From Gnetum montanum (lineage: Eukaryota > Streptophyta > Gnetopsida > Gnetales > Gnetaceae): a DNA stretch of 64,000 nt. A program made the translations under genes and the position numbers. The notes beneath the pieces are model-generated. The model was not told the origin of the DNA, did no database searches, and worked only from the letters and a program-made list of their open reading frames with translations. This document shows, piece by piece, positions 44,748 to 57,620 of the stretch. Position 1 is the first letter of the stretch. Each line of letters opens with the position of its first letter. The DNA lies in NCBI GenBank assembly GCA_015680685.1, contig MNCI01017890.1:456794-520793 (forward strand). The letters run 5' to 3'.

Positions 44748-45900
44748 AATGAATACTACTAAATAGCTAAAGAAGAATCCATTAAGAAAATACATGAGCT
44801 AATAAGTACTTGTAAGAGAATTTAATGAAGTGGGAGAAAAGGGAAGAAAGTTTGGGATATCATTGATACATGTACGGTGGAATGCTATACTAGAAAGGTG
44901 GAACATGGATAGATTCTAGAAGGAACAAATAGAAATGTAGATAAAACACTCCCTAATGCACTCAATTCTCTCAATTACATCCTTATTAGATTAATGCAGA
45001 GATGATTGTTAGGCCTTACCATTGTAGATCATAAAACTAGAAATGGATAGATAAAGAAAGTGAGATAGTAGAAAGCAAAAAGAGATGGAAATAAAAGGAG
45101 GGAAGAATATTAGAAACATTGCTAATACACCAACGATGGGGTTTTATATCATAGAATTAGGACATAGATATATTTATAAAGATGACATCTCTCTTACCTC
45201 ACTCATATATAACGTTTACACTCCTTATGCCACTCTTCTCTTAACACTCACTCATTGCATCAAGGAAGAAATACTTGTTTGGTCTTGCTAATCCTGAATA
45301 TAGAGAGGAATGGAAAAAAATGAGGAGAGGGAATGAGGGAAAGAAAAAATAAATATAGTATAGGGAGAGTAGAAGCAAAAGTATGTGAAAGTAGAAAATA
45401 AAAAAGTAAGAGGAGAGAGAAAAAGATATCACCCATACACCTATCATGAGGATGATGCCATGCCATAGAAGTGGGACATGGCTAAATCCTACAAATTGTA
45501 TGGCCAAAAAGAATGTGATATGTATGATGGAGTAACCCATTCCTGTCCCACTTTATAATACACTCAATAACGCCCTCACATGAAGGAATGAGAATTGAGT
45601 CTCTCAAAAACCTCACTACTTGCACAGAGCACATAGAGAAGAATACGATAGATAACATAAGGAAATAGGAAGGGAATAGCTAGAGAAATAGTAGAATATG
45701 AGATAGAGAAGGGGCATAGCAAAAGAGAATGCAAGAAAAAAAAGTTTAGGAAAAACCTATTATCTTGATGTAGTAAATATACAAGTTTCTGCTAAGAGAA
45801 CACTTGTTTAGTCTCGAAGAGTGAGCAAGTTTAGTGCTATAGTTCAACTACATGTAGTAGTACTTGAGACAGCTCATGTTAATAGAATCTAGAAACTAAT
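44748..45900 (-). other. Spacer between integrase and 3' LTR of the Tat-lineage element
   Basis: A-rich on the plus strand, with no domain seen. The hydrophobic minus-strand frame at 45241-45540 is a product of GAAAA-type runs. Confidence 0.45.
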
Positions 45901-47200
45901 GTCCTTCTAGATTAGATAGGATTTAGGCATTATTCTATAGAGATGAAACCACCTTGATAGTTGGGAAAGAACTTTGTATCTCTGTAGTTCAGAAAATGAC
46001 ATAGTACTAAATCACCTTCATGGATCTCTCTGACTCAAATAGTTTGGAGTGATGGTGTTGAATATTCATGTAGATGACAAAGAATAGATTGTTGATGTTC
46101 TTTAAGAAATTAAACTCAACACATCTCATACTCCTACTGTTCTTATCTAAATACCAATTATGTATAGAAACATAGAGAGATGACATATGGAGCTAAATTG
46201 GTAATATTGCCTCAAAACCTTAGGTTAGATAGTAAGAAGTATGACTAGTAGCTATACGAAAAGTAGTATGATAAACCCAAAGGAAAGGAGATAACTTTAT
46301 GTGCTACTTATGTTGGGTTTTATCAACCATGGCATGGAGAAGATGTATAAGAGCTTTATTAGTGGATTCAAACTACCCCTTTGACAAAGGTTAGTAAAGT
46401 GAGTAAAGGGATTAAGTAATGTGACACATGAAAAATAAATTAGATGCCTTATTTCTTTTGAACTAAGGTTCATAATCAATCACAATTTAGGGAGGTACAT
46501 CAAAACAAGCTATAATATGATCAAGAAGGATGCAACAATAGATAATGTGGAATTTGGTTGAATGCAAAGGAGTAACTTTTACCCACTTAGGGAAAGATTT
46601 TATAGTAGTTAGAATAAATTTATGGCTAGCAAATGAAGGAGGATTAATGACACCAATAAGATCTAAATCTCATTTTTGAAAGGACCATATGATCTAATAC
46701 ATGTTAAGCTCTTTTGAAGAAACAAGGATAAGAGAACTATATCATTGGCAAACATCACATGTTTTAAGTAGGTGATAAGCATCTTTTGCTAAAGTTGGCC
46801 ACCTATAGCCTAAAGAAATGATGTGTGTAGCTAGGGAATATTAATTTAATTGTCCACCACAAAATCCTAGTTGGACTTGATCAAGGACTATCTTAAACTC
46901 TATAGACTAAGAAAATATAAAAGAACACCTATAGAAGAGACTCAACAAAGGATATTGGAATTTATGAATTGGAAATTTTGACTATGTTTGAGAAAGACAT
47001 CCTTTTAAGCATGTATAAGATGACTAAGCGTTTTTCTAGTTGTGAGATAGTGGAGAAGATTAGCATATTGCTGATTATCATTTTTTTCAATGATAGTGCT
47101 TACCAATATATTGGAAGACTTCTTGATTAATGTCAAGCAAACAATTTGAACTAGTTGATCTCACATAGCGATAGGGTCATCATGAATAGCTAAAGTTATG
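45901..47200 (-). pseudogene. pol: Integrase of the Tat-lineage element (decayed)
   Basis: Pieces in frame order on the minus strand: zinc-binding region with LGYRWPTLAKDAYHLLKTCDVC (first 20 residues at about 46815-46755); core with DLIGVINPPSFASHKFILTT, then IKSFPKWVKVTPL (about 46650-46550), where the first catalytic Asp (TDYF in relatives) is replaced in IKSF; STNKALIHLLHAM, with the third acidic residue kept, near 46370; C-terminal domain GDLVLCHFLNYRDTKFFPNY near 46010-45950. Frame breaks and stops separate all of these. Confidence 0.7.
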
Positions 47201-47280
47201 AGTGCATTAGCTAGCATGTTTTCAAAATAAGGGATATGGCTCAGAGTATGAGCATAGAAGGAAAAGATAAGTTTATTAGC

Positions 47281-47640
47281 CATTTGAAAGTAAGATTTTG
47301 GTGGGGAACATTACAATCATAGCCACCATTTACTTTATTTATGATGAGCCGTGAGTCACCTTAAAGAGTAATGGTTTTAACTTGATTTTGCAAAGCTAGA
47401 AAGAGACCTCATATTAAAGCATCTTAATTAGTAACATTATTAGTATAAGGGAAATTAAGTTTATAAGCCCAATAAAGAACTTGTTTAGTAGAAAGAATAA
47501 GAACATGATTTGCACTAGATTTGAGAGATGTGCGTGCTTCATCAAAATAGAGGACAACATCTGAATCTATGATATCAAGGTTTAAACTATGGATAGCCTT
47601 AGTTGTTTCAGAAGAAGAGATAAGATCAGTTATAGCTTAG
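47281..47640 (-). pseudogene. pol: Second (archaeal-type) RNase H domain
   Basis: Minus-strand frame with VVLYFDEARTSLKSSANHVL, FPYTNNVTN, a stop, DALI, and GDSRLIINKVNGGYD. These match the FDGA, TNNxAEYEAL and D-S-x-L-I motifs of the extra RNase H of Tat elements. The conserved Glu of AEYE is lost to a stop and two more stops follow. Known: Tat-lineage Ty3/gypsy elements carry this second RNase H after the usual one. Confidence 0.7.
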
Positions 47641-47960
47641 CCTTTGATCGAGTGTTAAGATAGAAAAAAAAGATCAAACTCAATGAGAAAAGTCTTTCAT
47701 CAATTTAAGTGATGGTTATTGGAAGGATTGTTAGCCATAACTTTAAGAATGTTGTCTTTGTAGATGATAAAGACCTTAGTATCAAAAAGATAGTATATCC
47801 ACTTTTTGAGAGTGAAGAATAAATTTAGAAAATATTTTTTAATATCAAAATATTTAGTATCAAAATCCAAAAAGGGATGAGATATGTAATATATAGTAAG
47901 ATCAACTCCATCTTCTTGTTGTTGAGAAAACATAGTAAAGATAGAATGATTAGACTTGGA
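47641..47960 (-). pseudogene. pol: Retroviral-type RNase H of the Tat-lineage element
   Basis: The frame 47933-47700 reads QQQEDGVDLTIYYISHPFLD, KYFDIKKYFLNLFF and KVFIIYKDNILKVM, the usual Ty3/gypsy RNase H connection and core. It lies between RT and the second RNase H. Confidence 0.75.
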
Positions 47961-47999
47961 AAGATAATGATAGAAGTATTGATCAAACTATGGAAGATG

Positions 48000-49350
48000 A
48001 AGAACAACAAGAGTGTTAAAGCCTCTTTGATGGAATCAAAAGCCTTTTTGAACTCCTCATCCTACATGAAGGAGGTATATTTATGAAGCAAATGAGTTAA
48101 AGGATGAAGGTGATTAGTAAGAAATGAAATAAAACAACTAATTGATTAAAGATGACCTTTAAGGACATGCATATCTCAAATTTCTTTAGGAAGTGCAAGA
48201 TCTAGGATGGCTTTGAATTTATTAGGATCAACAAGTATGCCATATTGAGGGACAAGGTAATCCAACATCTTGCTCATAAGGATTCTAGAAATGCACTTCT
48301 TAGAATTGAGACATAGGTTAAATTTGTCTCAATGAGTTAGAACTTGATCTAGGTTAGAAGCATGAACATTAGCTAAGGTCGACTTAATGATCAAGTGATT
48401 AACATAATCATTAATTAGATCAAACATCATGTCATTAAAGATAAAAGTCTTGACTTACTGGTAGGTAGCTCCATCATTCTTAAGACTAAAGAGCATTTTG
48501 ACATAGCAAACTATTTTCCAGGAAGTCATAAATGTGGTATAGTGGTAGTGCTTTGGATTTATTTGGAATTCATTATTCATGAAGGATAGAAGAGCATGAC
48601 TAGCTATAGAGTCAATTAGTTGATCAATATTAGGCAAAGGGAAGTCATCATTAAGAGTGTCCTTGTTAAGGTCTCAAAAGTTAATACAAATGCAAATGCC
48701 ACTATTCTTCTTGGGACCTATAACCATGTTAGAAATCCAATTGGAATAGTTGATAGGATGTATGAATCCAATGTTAAAGATTTTTTTTTATCCTTTTTCT
48801 TATAGCAAGAGCTATGGCAAGATGAATTTTCCTAATCTTTTGTTTGATAGGTTTCCAATCTTCCTCCAAGATGGTGTTTTGCTAAATAAGCTTTGGGTCT
48901 AGACTAGGCATATCACTATATCCTAAAGAGAAAGCAATTGAATGCTTCTATAAGATTTGTAGCATAGACGTTTTAAGGTTTTAAGAAATAAGAAGAATAA
49001 GCTAAAGGATACTTTGTTCACCTTTACAACTTAGCATAGGAATATCAATTAGTTGATCGTTAGTTAAAAGAGGCTCTCAATCGAGGAAAGAGAGATTTGA
49101 TTTAGGTATGAGTTCATTCTTAATAAAGTCTAAAGAGGATACAAGAGAAGTTGGGTTTGACATTAAGTTAATGAAAGAGGGATCTAGAGTTCTACTTACC
49201 TAACCTATAGGGTTACTTAAGATTAGAGGTTCAAGTAAAGGCTTTGGACAATTAGTCATGTTCACTTGGACTAGAATAAAAGGATCAAATTTACTATCTA
49301 GAGGAGAAAGATCTCAAAAATAGGTAAGAAACATGAAAATTAAGATTAAT
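48000..49350 (-). pseudogene. pol: Reverse transcriptase of the Tat-lineage element
   Basis: Upstream linker SLDPKLI and EEDWKPIKQKIRKIHLA (about 48900-48820). RT motifs GFIHPINYSNWISNMV, INF-stop-DLNKDT, FPLPNIDQLIDSIASHALLS, TTFMTSWKIVCYV and LKNDGATYQ (48760-48455). The catalytic box YVDD has become YVNH (48406-48395), so it cannot be active. Palm and thumb continue with DQVLTH and NLCLNSKKC to about 48000. The upstream frame fades near 49350. Confidence 0.8.
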
Positions 49351-52300
49351 GTTAAAAGTCTAAGGGTGCACAACATTTTTGTAGTGTAAAAATGATGTCA
49401 AGGAGAAGAGTTAGGCACACAAACTTTCATTTGCATCTAGAGCTTTTGAGAATGGACACACAAGTATTTGAAAGTAACAACATAACAAGAACTTCTAGAA
49501 AACATGATAAGTGGAAAAAGCAATGGTAGCCAAGGGACCAAAGGTAGGTTGAACAATAATAGACAATTACCTTAGTCCTACTCACTCCTTTCCAATGTTC
49601 AAATGTAAGTTACTCAAATCCTAGTTAGGAATTTTTATTTGATTTTACTATTACTGTAGTGTTATTATGATGGAGGTTTTGGAATGTGCCAATATTACAA
49701 AATATTTAGTGAGGTATTAGATCTTAGAGCTTGAATTTAACATTTTATAGTAATTTAGAGTAAGTTTAAGGTAAATATCTAATGTTTTAGTTCAAATTTA
49801 TGATGTGGATCGAGAACCCCAATGCATTACTATCATCATGGACATTTCTTAGCATTTTCTTTTATCTACAACTAGAAATTGAATGCATTCATCAATTTCA
49901 TAATTCATTTGGCTAATAAACTAGGGATGCATCAAATTCTAGACCTTTTATGTAGATTTTATAGTGAAATTTTACAAAATTTAAAGTTTTAACATTGCTA
50001 CTATAGTGTTTTACACAATGATATAGCAAGGGTAATCAATCTTGGATTTTTATGTTATTTTGAAGTAAATATGACAAATGTATTATATAGAGGTAGTAAA
50101 ATTATAGCTAAATCAATGTTTTAGGTACAAATTTGTAATGTTTCTTATAAAATCCTTAGAAAACATGATTTTTGAGGATTTTAGCTACAAAGAACATGAT
50201 GTGGGATGAACTTAGTGTGAGGTTTTAATGCGGTGAAGGTAGAGCATTTTTGCTAGATGCTATTGGTAAAGTTACATGTCAAAGATTAGTTTTGACATGA
50301 AACATTGAAAGTCAATATTAATGCTAGGGAAAAACTACATGATGTCGTGCATCAAAAGGAATGATCTATGATGTTAGAGTTGGATGTTTTTATAAGACAT
50401 CTATTTAATTTTCAACACACTACATAGATTGTTTTGAATTGAGACCTCAAAACTAGGAGTTTCCACTTAGGAGTTTTAACCAAATACCACTTAGGAGTTT
50501 TTACCAAATACCTTAGGGTAGATGATGTAAGACATCAAAATTAAGTTTGATGCATGATGTCAAAGTAGCAAGGAGAAAGAATTTAAGACATAGAAATTTT
50601 TTACGTGCAAAGTATTTAATTTAAAAATGATGTGATGCTTTGATGTTTTAACTATGGTTTTGATATGATTCTATTTATTTCATGGCAATGCCGTAGCACC
50701 TAGACTACTAGTAATTGAGTTGATGTACTTCTTTCTCATGGATGAAAAAAGTATCCTAGAAAATAAGTAAAGGAATCCTAGGCTAATAATGAGTAAGCCA
50801 CTATTCAAAGACAATGTGCTAATCCTACAAAAGTTATGAATGAGGAAAGGGGTTGTAGAATTACTAAAATTCTACATTACACACTTTCACATGGTAATAT
50901 GGATAGGTCTAGAGGAAGAAGTGGTCATGTGGGAATTGGAGATAATCCTTCCTAGATTTGTTGTAGAGTTCATGGAGGTCATCTTTGAGTTGTGGTCAGA
51001 TATTGAGGAGTTGAACAAAGATGTTCTACTATATTAAAATACCTAGACAAGCTATGGAAACATAGAGGATATTAGTAATTTAGCACCAATAGAAAATTTG
51101 TGCTAGAAATGAAGATAATTAGAGTAATGTCTAACCCACCAGGCATCCATATTTTTGATGAGAGATCAGTTAGAAAAGATTCAAAGATGAAAGAAATTCT
51201 ATATTATCTAAAGATACTAATTTTTGAAATTTATGGTATAGGTTTAATGATCTAGATATTCAATCTACCAATTATATGATATTCCTTAAAAATATATTGT
51301 GAGATCTATTGCAACATCAGAATTGGAGAAATCAAGTGATGTCCCAATTTGATGTATAGTAAAAAAGTTTAAGAACACATAGATTTTGGAGAGAATCCAA
51401 AAGTAGAGGATGACTTCATTCATTATAGAATAAAGTCTAAAAGGAGCATGCAGAGTGGTGAAATGGATCAAGGATCATCCTAATACTAAAAGGTAAGTAA
51501 AATCTTGAAAAATAGATTTTCATATTTAGCTTTAAGGACGAAAAAGTTTGGTAACAAAGATTTATGCCTACATGCATGTCAAACAAACATTGATGATGCC
51601 AAATTCATTGATTTCAAGGGAGAAGTAGAGGAGTTTAGGTGAGGTTTACTAGTGACATACAAAGTGCTCAAAAGTGGCTTTTTAAAGGTGAAGGAGGTAA
51701 GTATTTTGAAAGATTTAATAGGGTGGGGATTTTATGTGATTTAGGCTTGAGGAGCTTCTATTCTCGTGCTATAGAATGTGTAGGGTTAATAAAGAGCTAT
51801 GGTGTAAATATGATAGTTTGCTAACATGTGTAGACTAGAAAGAGGTCATGATCACTTGGGATTTGACTACATTAAGGTATTGGTTGGGCTTCTAGGAGAG
51901 AGAATTAAAGATTAATAACACAAAACCTAACTTAGTCGAGCTATTAGTAGTGGAGGAATGGGTATGTTTGCAGAGTGCGATCAAATTAATGTCAACAAAG
52001 GGAATTATTAATATTTGAAAAATCTGCTTCCTTGGTTCATAGAAAGACTTTATTTGAACAAAATTGGATAAAAATGGGAATTTTCCCATAGGATGCTATA
52101 TGGATTATATGGGGTGGTGATCCAAGGAAGGGTAGCTGACAAGACACTAGTAATATATCAAGGGGTAGTTGAGGAGATTGAAAAAATATCTTAGGAGAAC
52201 AAGAAAGGTAAGATAAAGACTATGATAAAGAGGCTCAATTTTAGTTTTTTTTATATGTTAATAAGAGTAGTAACAACTTTGTTACCCTATAACAGAGAGA

Positions 52301-55300
52301 ATGAAATTGACATTACTTTAGAGGTAGACTTATGGCCCCCACTGTGCAACACTAAGAAAGTATAATATCAACCTATAGCATCAAAGGTGATTGTCCTTTG
52401 ATGTTAGCATTAAAGACCAAGGAGGAGGTTGGTTCTTAGGTTCTTAAGCATGTGAAAGCATTATAGAGCCTCAGAAGAAAATAAGTGGTGACACTAAAGT
52501 AGGGAAGAAGGGAATTTTGGAGAGCATCTTAAGAACTATGGAGAAAGGAAAGACATCAAGGAAAAGAAAGACTCTTCTTGAGGTAAAAATTACTTCAAAG
52601 ATGTTAGAAATTAGCATCTTCAAGGAGATGGTAGAATCAAAGATAAGTAGTTACTTATATTAGTTTGGTATGAAATTTTATGCTAAGTGTTTTTGATGTG
52701 GCATTATTTCTAGGTTTGTTGTTATTGGAAAAATGATGTGACACTAACACTTTATCTGTAACAAAATTGCCGCAACATTGTCTAGCACCCGAAGGAATTC
52801 ACTAAGATCTAATGGATCTAGGGCGGAAGACCTAGGGAATATGCCTCAAGTAAGCAAGCAACTCAAGAGTGAGTGCAAGCAAAAGCATAGCTTCTTAACA
52901 TATTTGGGAATGCACCTCATGGAGGGTAACCAACTTCAACACGAGGAACATGCAAACAAGCACACACACACAACCTTGTAGACAACATCGGTGGGAGGGG
53001 AAACAATGCACCTACAAGGGAAGGTGCCTCACCCCTAGATCCCTCTAATCTAGTACAAGGTGTGGCCTGGCACTACAAAAAAGCTATCTAGTCTTGGTTG
53101 CCTACATATCTACGACTGCCATAGAATCAAGGCCATGTAGTTATCCGTGGAGAGGGGGGAATGAAGAGGACTTAGAAGAGAGTTGCAATAGGAGGGTGTC
53201 CTATTTCTAGCTTGGTACCACCAAGCTAGGGTGGGGTTTCTAACACTTGAGAGTCACTTGAGGATGCCTCAAAGTGTTCCATGGCCCCCAAACCATGGGG
53301 AGCACCCAGGAGAACCACCACTCTAGGAAATCTCTCACAATCCTACCCCACACAAAGAAGCGATGTCCTTGGAGTTGAGCCTAGGATAGCTTCGAGAGTA
53401 CACTTCTGTATGGGTTCAAAACTCCATCAAATTTAGGGATCTATCAAGTCCTTTCACGCCAAGCTTGAAGGAAGTTACCAACCCCAACACCTGATATGTC
53501 CATCCATCCAATGCCTTGCATGAAACACAAGAGCAATTGGAGGAAGCCCAAAGACTTCCCTTATCTATGTGAGTGGGAGAGTCCAATCCAAAGGGCCAAC
53601 ATTTCTACGGTGTCCCCTAGATCCATCCCTTATGAGGATCTAGAGACATATCTTCTTGTGTAAACCCATACTTATGCAAGAAGATAGCTTCTCTTCCGCA
53701 AGTCCAGCCAAGTTTCTTTATGAATGGCATCTCAGCACCCACTGATTTGATTTTTTTTGTGGGCTCACTAGGGCCACTCCCCATGGCGAGGGGCTTGGGA
53801 ACATCACACAGAGAGGGAGGACATGCTCCAAAGGACTATGTCTCTGCAAGCAACTCATGCTTGCTAGAACTCCATGTTTAGCTACTCGCATACCAGTGCA
53901 ACCATCTAAGCACTGATTCCACATGCATCGATACCATGTGCATTCTTTTTTTCTCATCATGTTTTTTCAAGCTAGTATGAAGGGAGTCAAGCATGTTTTT
54001 ACTTACAAACAAGGTACAAGGGCAAATCTTTTGAGCTTGACCTTTCCATCCACAGACACCAGCATCGCATACCTTAATTCATCATTCAATAATATTCCAT
54101 AGCCACAACGAGAGAGAAGATCAAAAAATCTATTTGGAAACTTCTCCAAGAGGCTAACATACAAGAAGCCCCAACTTTCATCAACACCTCTTGTGATTGT
54201 CCAACATCAAGAATTCTTGCTCGAATGTTAGAACAAGTAGAGGATCTATTGGGTAGCCAATCCCATGAAAATCCTCCATACACCTGCCTCATGTCAACTA
54301 TAAGCACATCATCGAATGACACCATAATATCCCATTCATGGAGAAGGATCAACCACACTTGCAACATACAAGCTATCCTTCCCACTCCAAGTTATGGGAC
54401 AAGCACCATTTTTTGAATACTAGGTCCAGGAAAGAATATAGAGTCACCTTTGAGAGAAACCAGATCATGAATTCTCCTAGGAACATTGAGGTTTCTAGAA
54501 TTTGAATTTCCCCACCATATCAAGAATGACTACCAATCTCATGTTCAACACCTTTCATTAGATTTTGCACTTGCAAGAAGGATCCTCTTTGGGAGGTTTC
54601 TTCCATAGATAAGTATAGCAGCCTAACTACACCTTACCCATACTACATGCCCAAGTAGTCAATATAGCCAATAGAATCATCTCATCAAACTATCACCAAC
54701 TGAGGGAAGACATGGATTCACAAGTCTTACCCAAATTCATTTTCACTTTGAGAACAACTCAAGATACCAAGCAGTACATCCCTTTGAAATTTTATCAAAA
54801 AGGATTTCTATTTCATCTTGGGAGATCTAGGTTTTTTTTCATACATCCCAGTCAAGCCCATTTACATCAATTTATGGTGGACAAGGCTGCACCACTACCT
54901 ATTATCATTCAACCCAAACAATATACACAAGTCAACAACAACATTTTGCCCATAGGAGAACTGGGTCCTCAAGATAGTTTTACATGGAATGGGCTTCACC
55001 AACATCATTTACAACTCAAAACACTACACGATTCATCCCTGAAGGATTTACAATAAGGGTGGTCTACTAGAGAACACCAACAAGGAAGTTCCTCTGAAGC
55101 CCCCAAAACTGAGTGCATAAGATCATGCCTTGCTTACTAGAAGAGCAATATGTATCTTTAATTTACATCAACAACATGACCTGATAATGGAGGTTTCATG
55201 AATTTTACCCAGGTAATGACATTTTGTCTCTGAAAATAAACCCCAAGAGTTCATGAACATGGGTCAACTGCTAGGAACAAGTCCCAAACATCAATTGCTT

Positions 55301-56849
55301 CTAGGTCCCAAATAGGAGATAGCCATCTGAATACCACCTACCTTATTATTTTAGGAACTAAAGAGAGCATCCATCGGGATGGAGAATGATCCCTCATAGA
55401 ATTAAAGATTCACCAAGTAATATCATGCTCAACACTGCTATCCCACAAAGGAGGTGAGAACACCAACATGAATTAACATTACACCAGAGACATGGGATAA
55501 TACATTAGTGAGGGACTATGTGATACATCAATGTACATAGGGGACAAAGTACATGGAAAAATTTGGCAAGAAACCATAGCCTATTAGGCACAATGAGTCC
55601 CCTATCATGGAATCACACCATAGACCACAAAAGCACCAATAAGTCCCAAACCATGAGAGTGCATCATAGCCCTCCAAAACACCAAAAGCAATTAGTCGCA
55701 AGAGCCCACCAACATGCACAAATAATTAGAAGCCCCCAATCATGAGAGCATAGGCTCAAGTATTTTGAGCACATTAAAGTCCACCAAGTAAGGCCACTAA
55801 GAGAAATCACAATTTTTGTATTTGTAACATCATTTTTTCAAGGATGGACCACCATCCCAACGTTTGCAAAGCTGCTCCATGATCACATCCACCATGGAAG
55901 AGCAAGTCTAGGAGCCAATACCCAGAACTCAACTCAAATCCACTGCTAGACATCACATTGATTTGAATTTCAGTCACCAGCGATTATCGGTGGACAAGAT
56001 CTTTGCTAGTCCATGAACACAAGATTTTTCCTGTCTCAAAGACATTCACCAAGCACACACCATCCAGGCATGCCAACATCACCAAGAACACATGGCACCA
56101 GTTCAAGAGCAAAATGGACAAGGACATGCCCTAGTCCATTTGTTACAACACCATATCACAACTAAGAAGTTTTCATGAAGAAACTCAGGATAACGAATCC
56201 TTGAGATTTATGAAGAAACTCAGGATAAGCAATAAGACTTCCAAGTATTCATTTTATTTTATTCCATATAAGAGAAAAAATAAAATAAAACTAACTCTTT
56301 GGCTATTAAGTGTTTATTTGCAAACCTAGGAGAGAGTAGCCAAAGGCCAGTAGTAGAAGAGCCCACACCTATGCAAATTGATGAGGAGGAGGAAGAATAA
56401 ATGACCAGAGAATAAGGCTATTGAGCAAAGTTTTAGAAAATATTTTTTAAATTTAATTTTTATGTATCATTTTTTTCTAATGCAAAAACATTGTAGAAAA
56501 CATCCAATGTGTTTGATGTTAGCTTTGATGCTATGTCAGAAGTTATGATGTGCATCAAAATTGTATAAAGAACTTTAAAAAGGAATAAAAGCTTAACATT
56601 CATGTTGATTTTGACTTAGCTATTTTTCTTCCTAGTAATAGCTACAATAAATTGACATGACATGTTGAAAGTAGTGACCTTTTATTAGTTTACTTTTGGC
56701 CATGAAAAACAAATGATTAGAGAAAAAATTCAAAGAAAATTCACTAATCAAAATTGCTTGATCATAGCAAATAATAGGAGACAAACAAAAGAAAAATCCT
56801 AATATGCACTAGTAGATGTCCACCACCTAATTCGAAGATGGTAACCAAG
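49351..56849. other. Unassigned 7.5-kb block between protease and RT of the Tat-lineage element
   Basis: In related elements protease and RT are a few hundred codons apart, so this block is extra. 49351-50700 is AT-rich with LTR-like GATGT/ACATC words. 50840-52700 has broken plus-strand frames (the longest 50840-51037 and 51639-51824) and a possible zinc-knuckle relic near 52680. 52780-56300 is clearly richer in G and C than its surroundings. No RT, transposase or endonuclease motif was recognised and no terminal repeats were found, so whether it is one insertion or several is open. Confidence 0.5.
52780..56300. other. GC-richer island within the unassigned block
   Basis: Composition changes at about 52780 and again at about 56300. 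Plus-strand frames occur (52778-52981, 54225-54416, 54712-55056) and one on the minus strand (54086-54385); none has a domain I recognise. The 54712-55056 frame (114 codons) is the longest. A CACACACACA run lies at about 52965. Confidence 0.4.
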
Positions 56850-57620
56850 ATAAGGAGCTATTAATGACTAACGATCTAAGATTATAGTATTCACAATAAA
56901 CTTTTGAGCTATAGGATAAGAAGAATGAGAGAAATCCTTTTTCTTAGGTGAGGATATTACCAATTCGCTGAAGCCTAAGTCTATAAATTCAAATTTAGAA
57001 ATAGATTCGTTGCCCAAGTTTGTAGAATCAGAGATGATATTTGAGTTTTTGGAAAAGCAAGATGTTGTAGGCTTACATATAAGTTCAAGTTGGATTTCAT
57101 CTAGTTCGCCACTAAGTTGATAGAAATGTGTCTCTCTATCTAGGCAAGATACACTAGGGATCTATTTATCTATAGAGATTATAACCTCACAATGGTGAAT
57201 ACATATATGAGTCTCTTGATGTATAGAAAAAGAAAAATCTCTATGTTGGGCTAGCCAATGATGTTGTAGTATATTATTAATACTAGAACACTCACATATT
57301 ACTGTAAAAATGGTGTTAGACTACATAACATTGTCCACCATGCATGGTGTTCTAATGGAACTTAAAACCTCTATATGTATTCCATTAAATGAAATGAGAT
57401 TAGTATAGGTTTCATTTTAAACTAGATTACTACCTGATATTGGAGGCTAAGATGCTTGATAACAGCTCATGTGATCATTTTTGACCCAACACCATCATCA
57501 ACATGTAGTTGAGGAATTGTAGCTTCTAGAGGCACTTTGATGATGATATAATGTAGAAGCTGATAAATATCCCTTGTTTTTAAGTTTTTATTGATATTAT
57601 CACCATGGAAGTTCAAATTA
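56850..57620 (-). pseudogene. pro: Protease and following linker of the Tat-lineage element
   Basis: Minus-strand pieces: IYQLLHYIIIKVPLEATIPQ, then LHVDDGVGSKMI (catalytic Asp-Asp-Gly at 57499-57491), HHWLAQHRDFSFSIHQETHI (about 57240), and a linker with GELDEIQLELICKPTTSCFS, then KFEFIDLG, running to about 56850. The Asp and Gly of the active site are kept. Frame breaks follow the active site. Confidence 0.6.

Noticed and set aside
45241-45540. 99-codon hydrophobic minus-strand frame
   Set aside because: Product of purine-rich simple sequence on the plus strand, in the spacer before the Tat 3' LTR.
52660-52720. Possible CCHC zinc knuckle (KCF, a stop, then CG) suggesting a LINE ORF1
   Set aside because: Only the first Cys pair is present, with a stop inside, and no endonuclease or RT follows.
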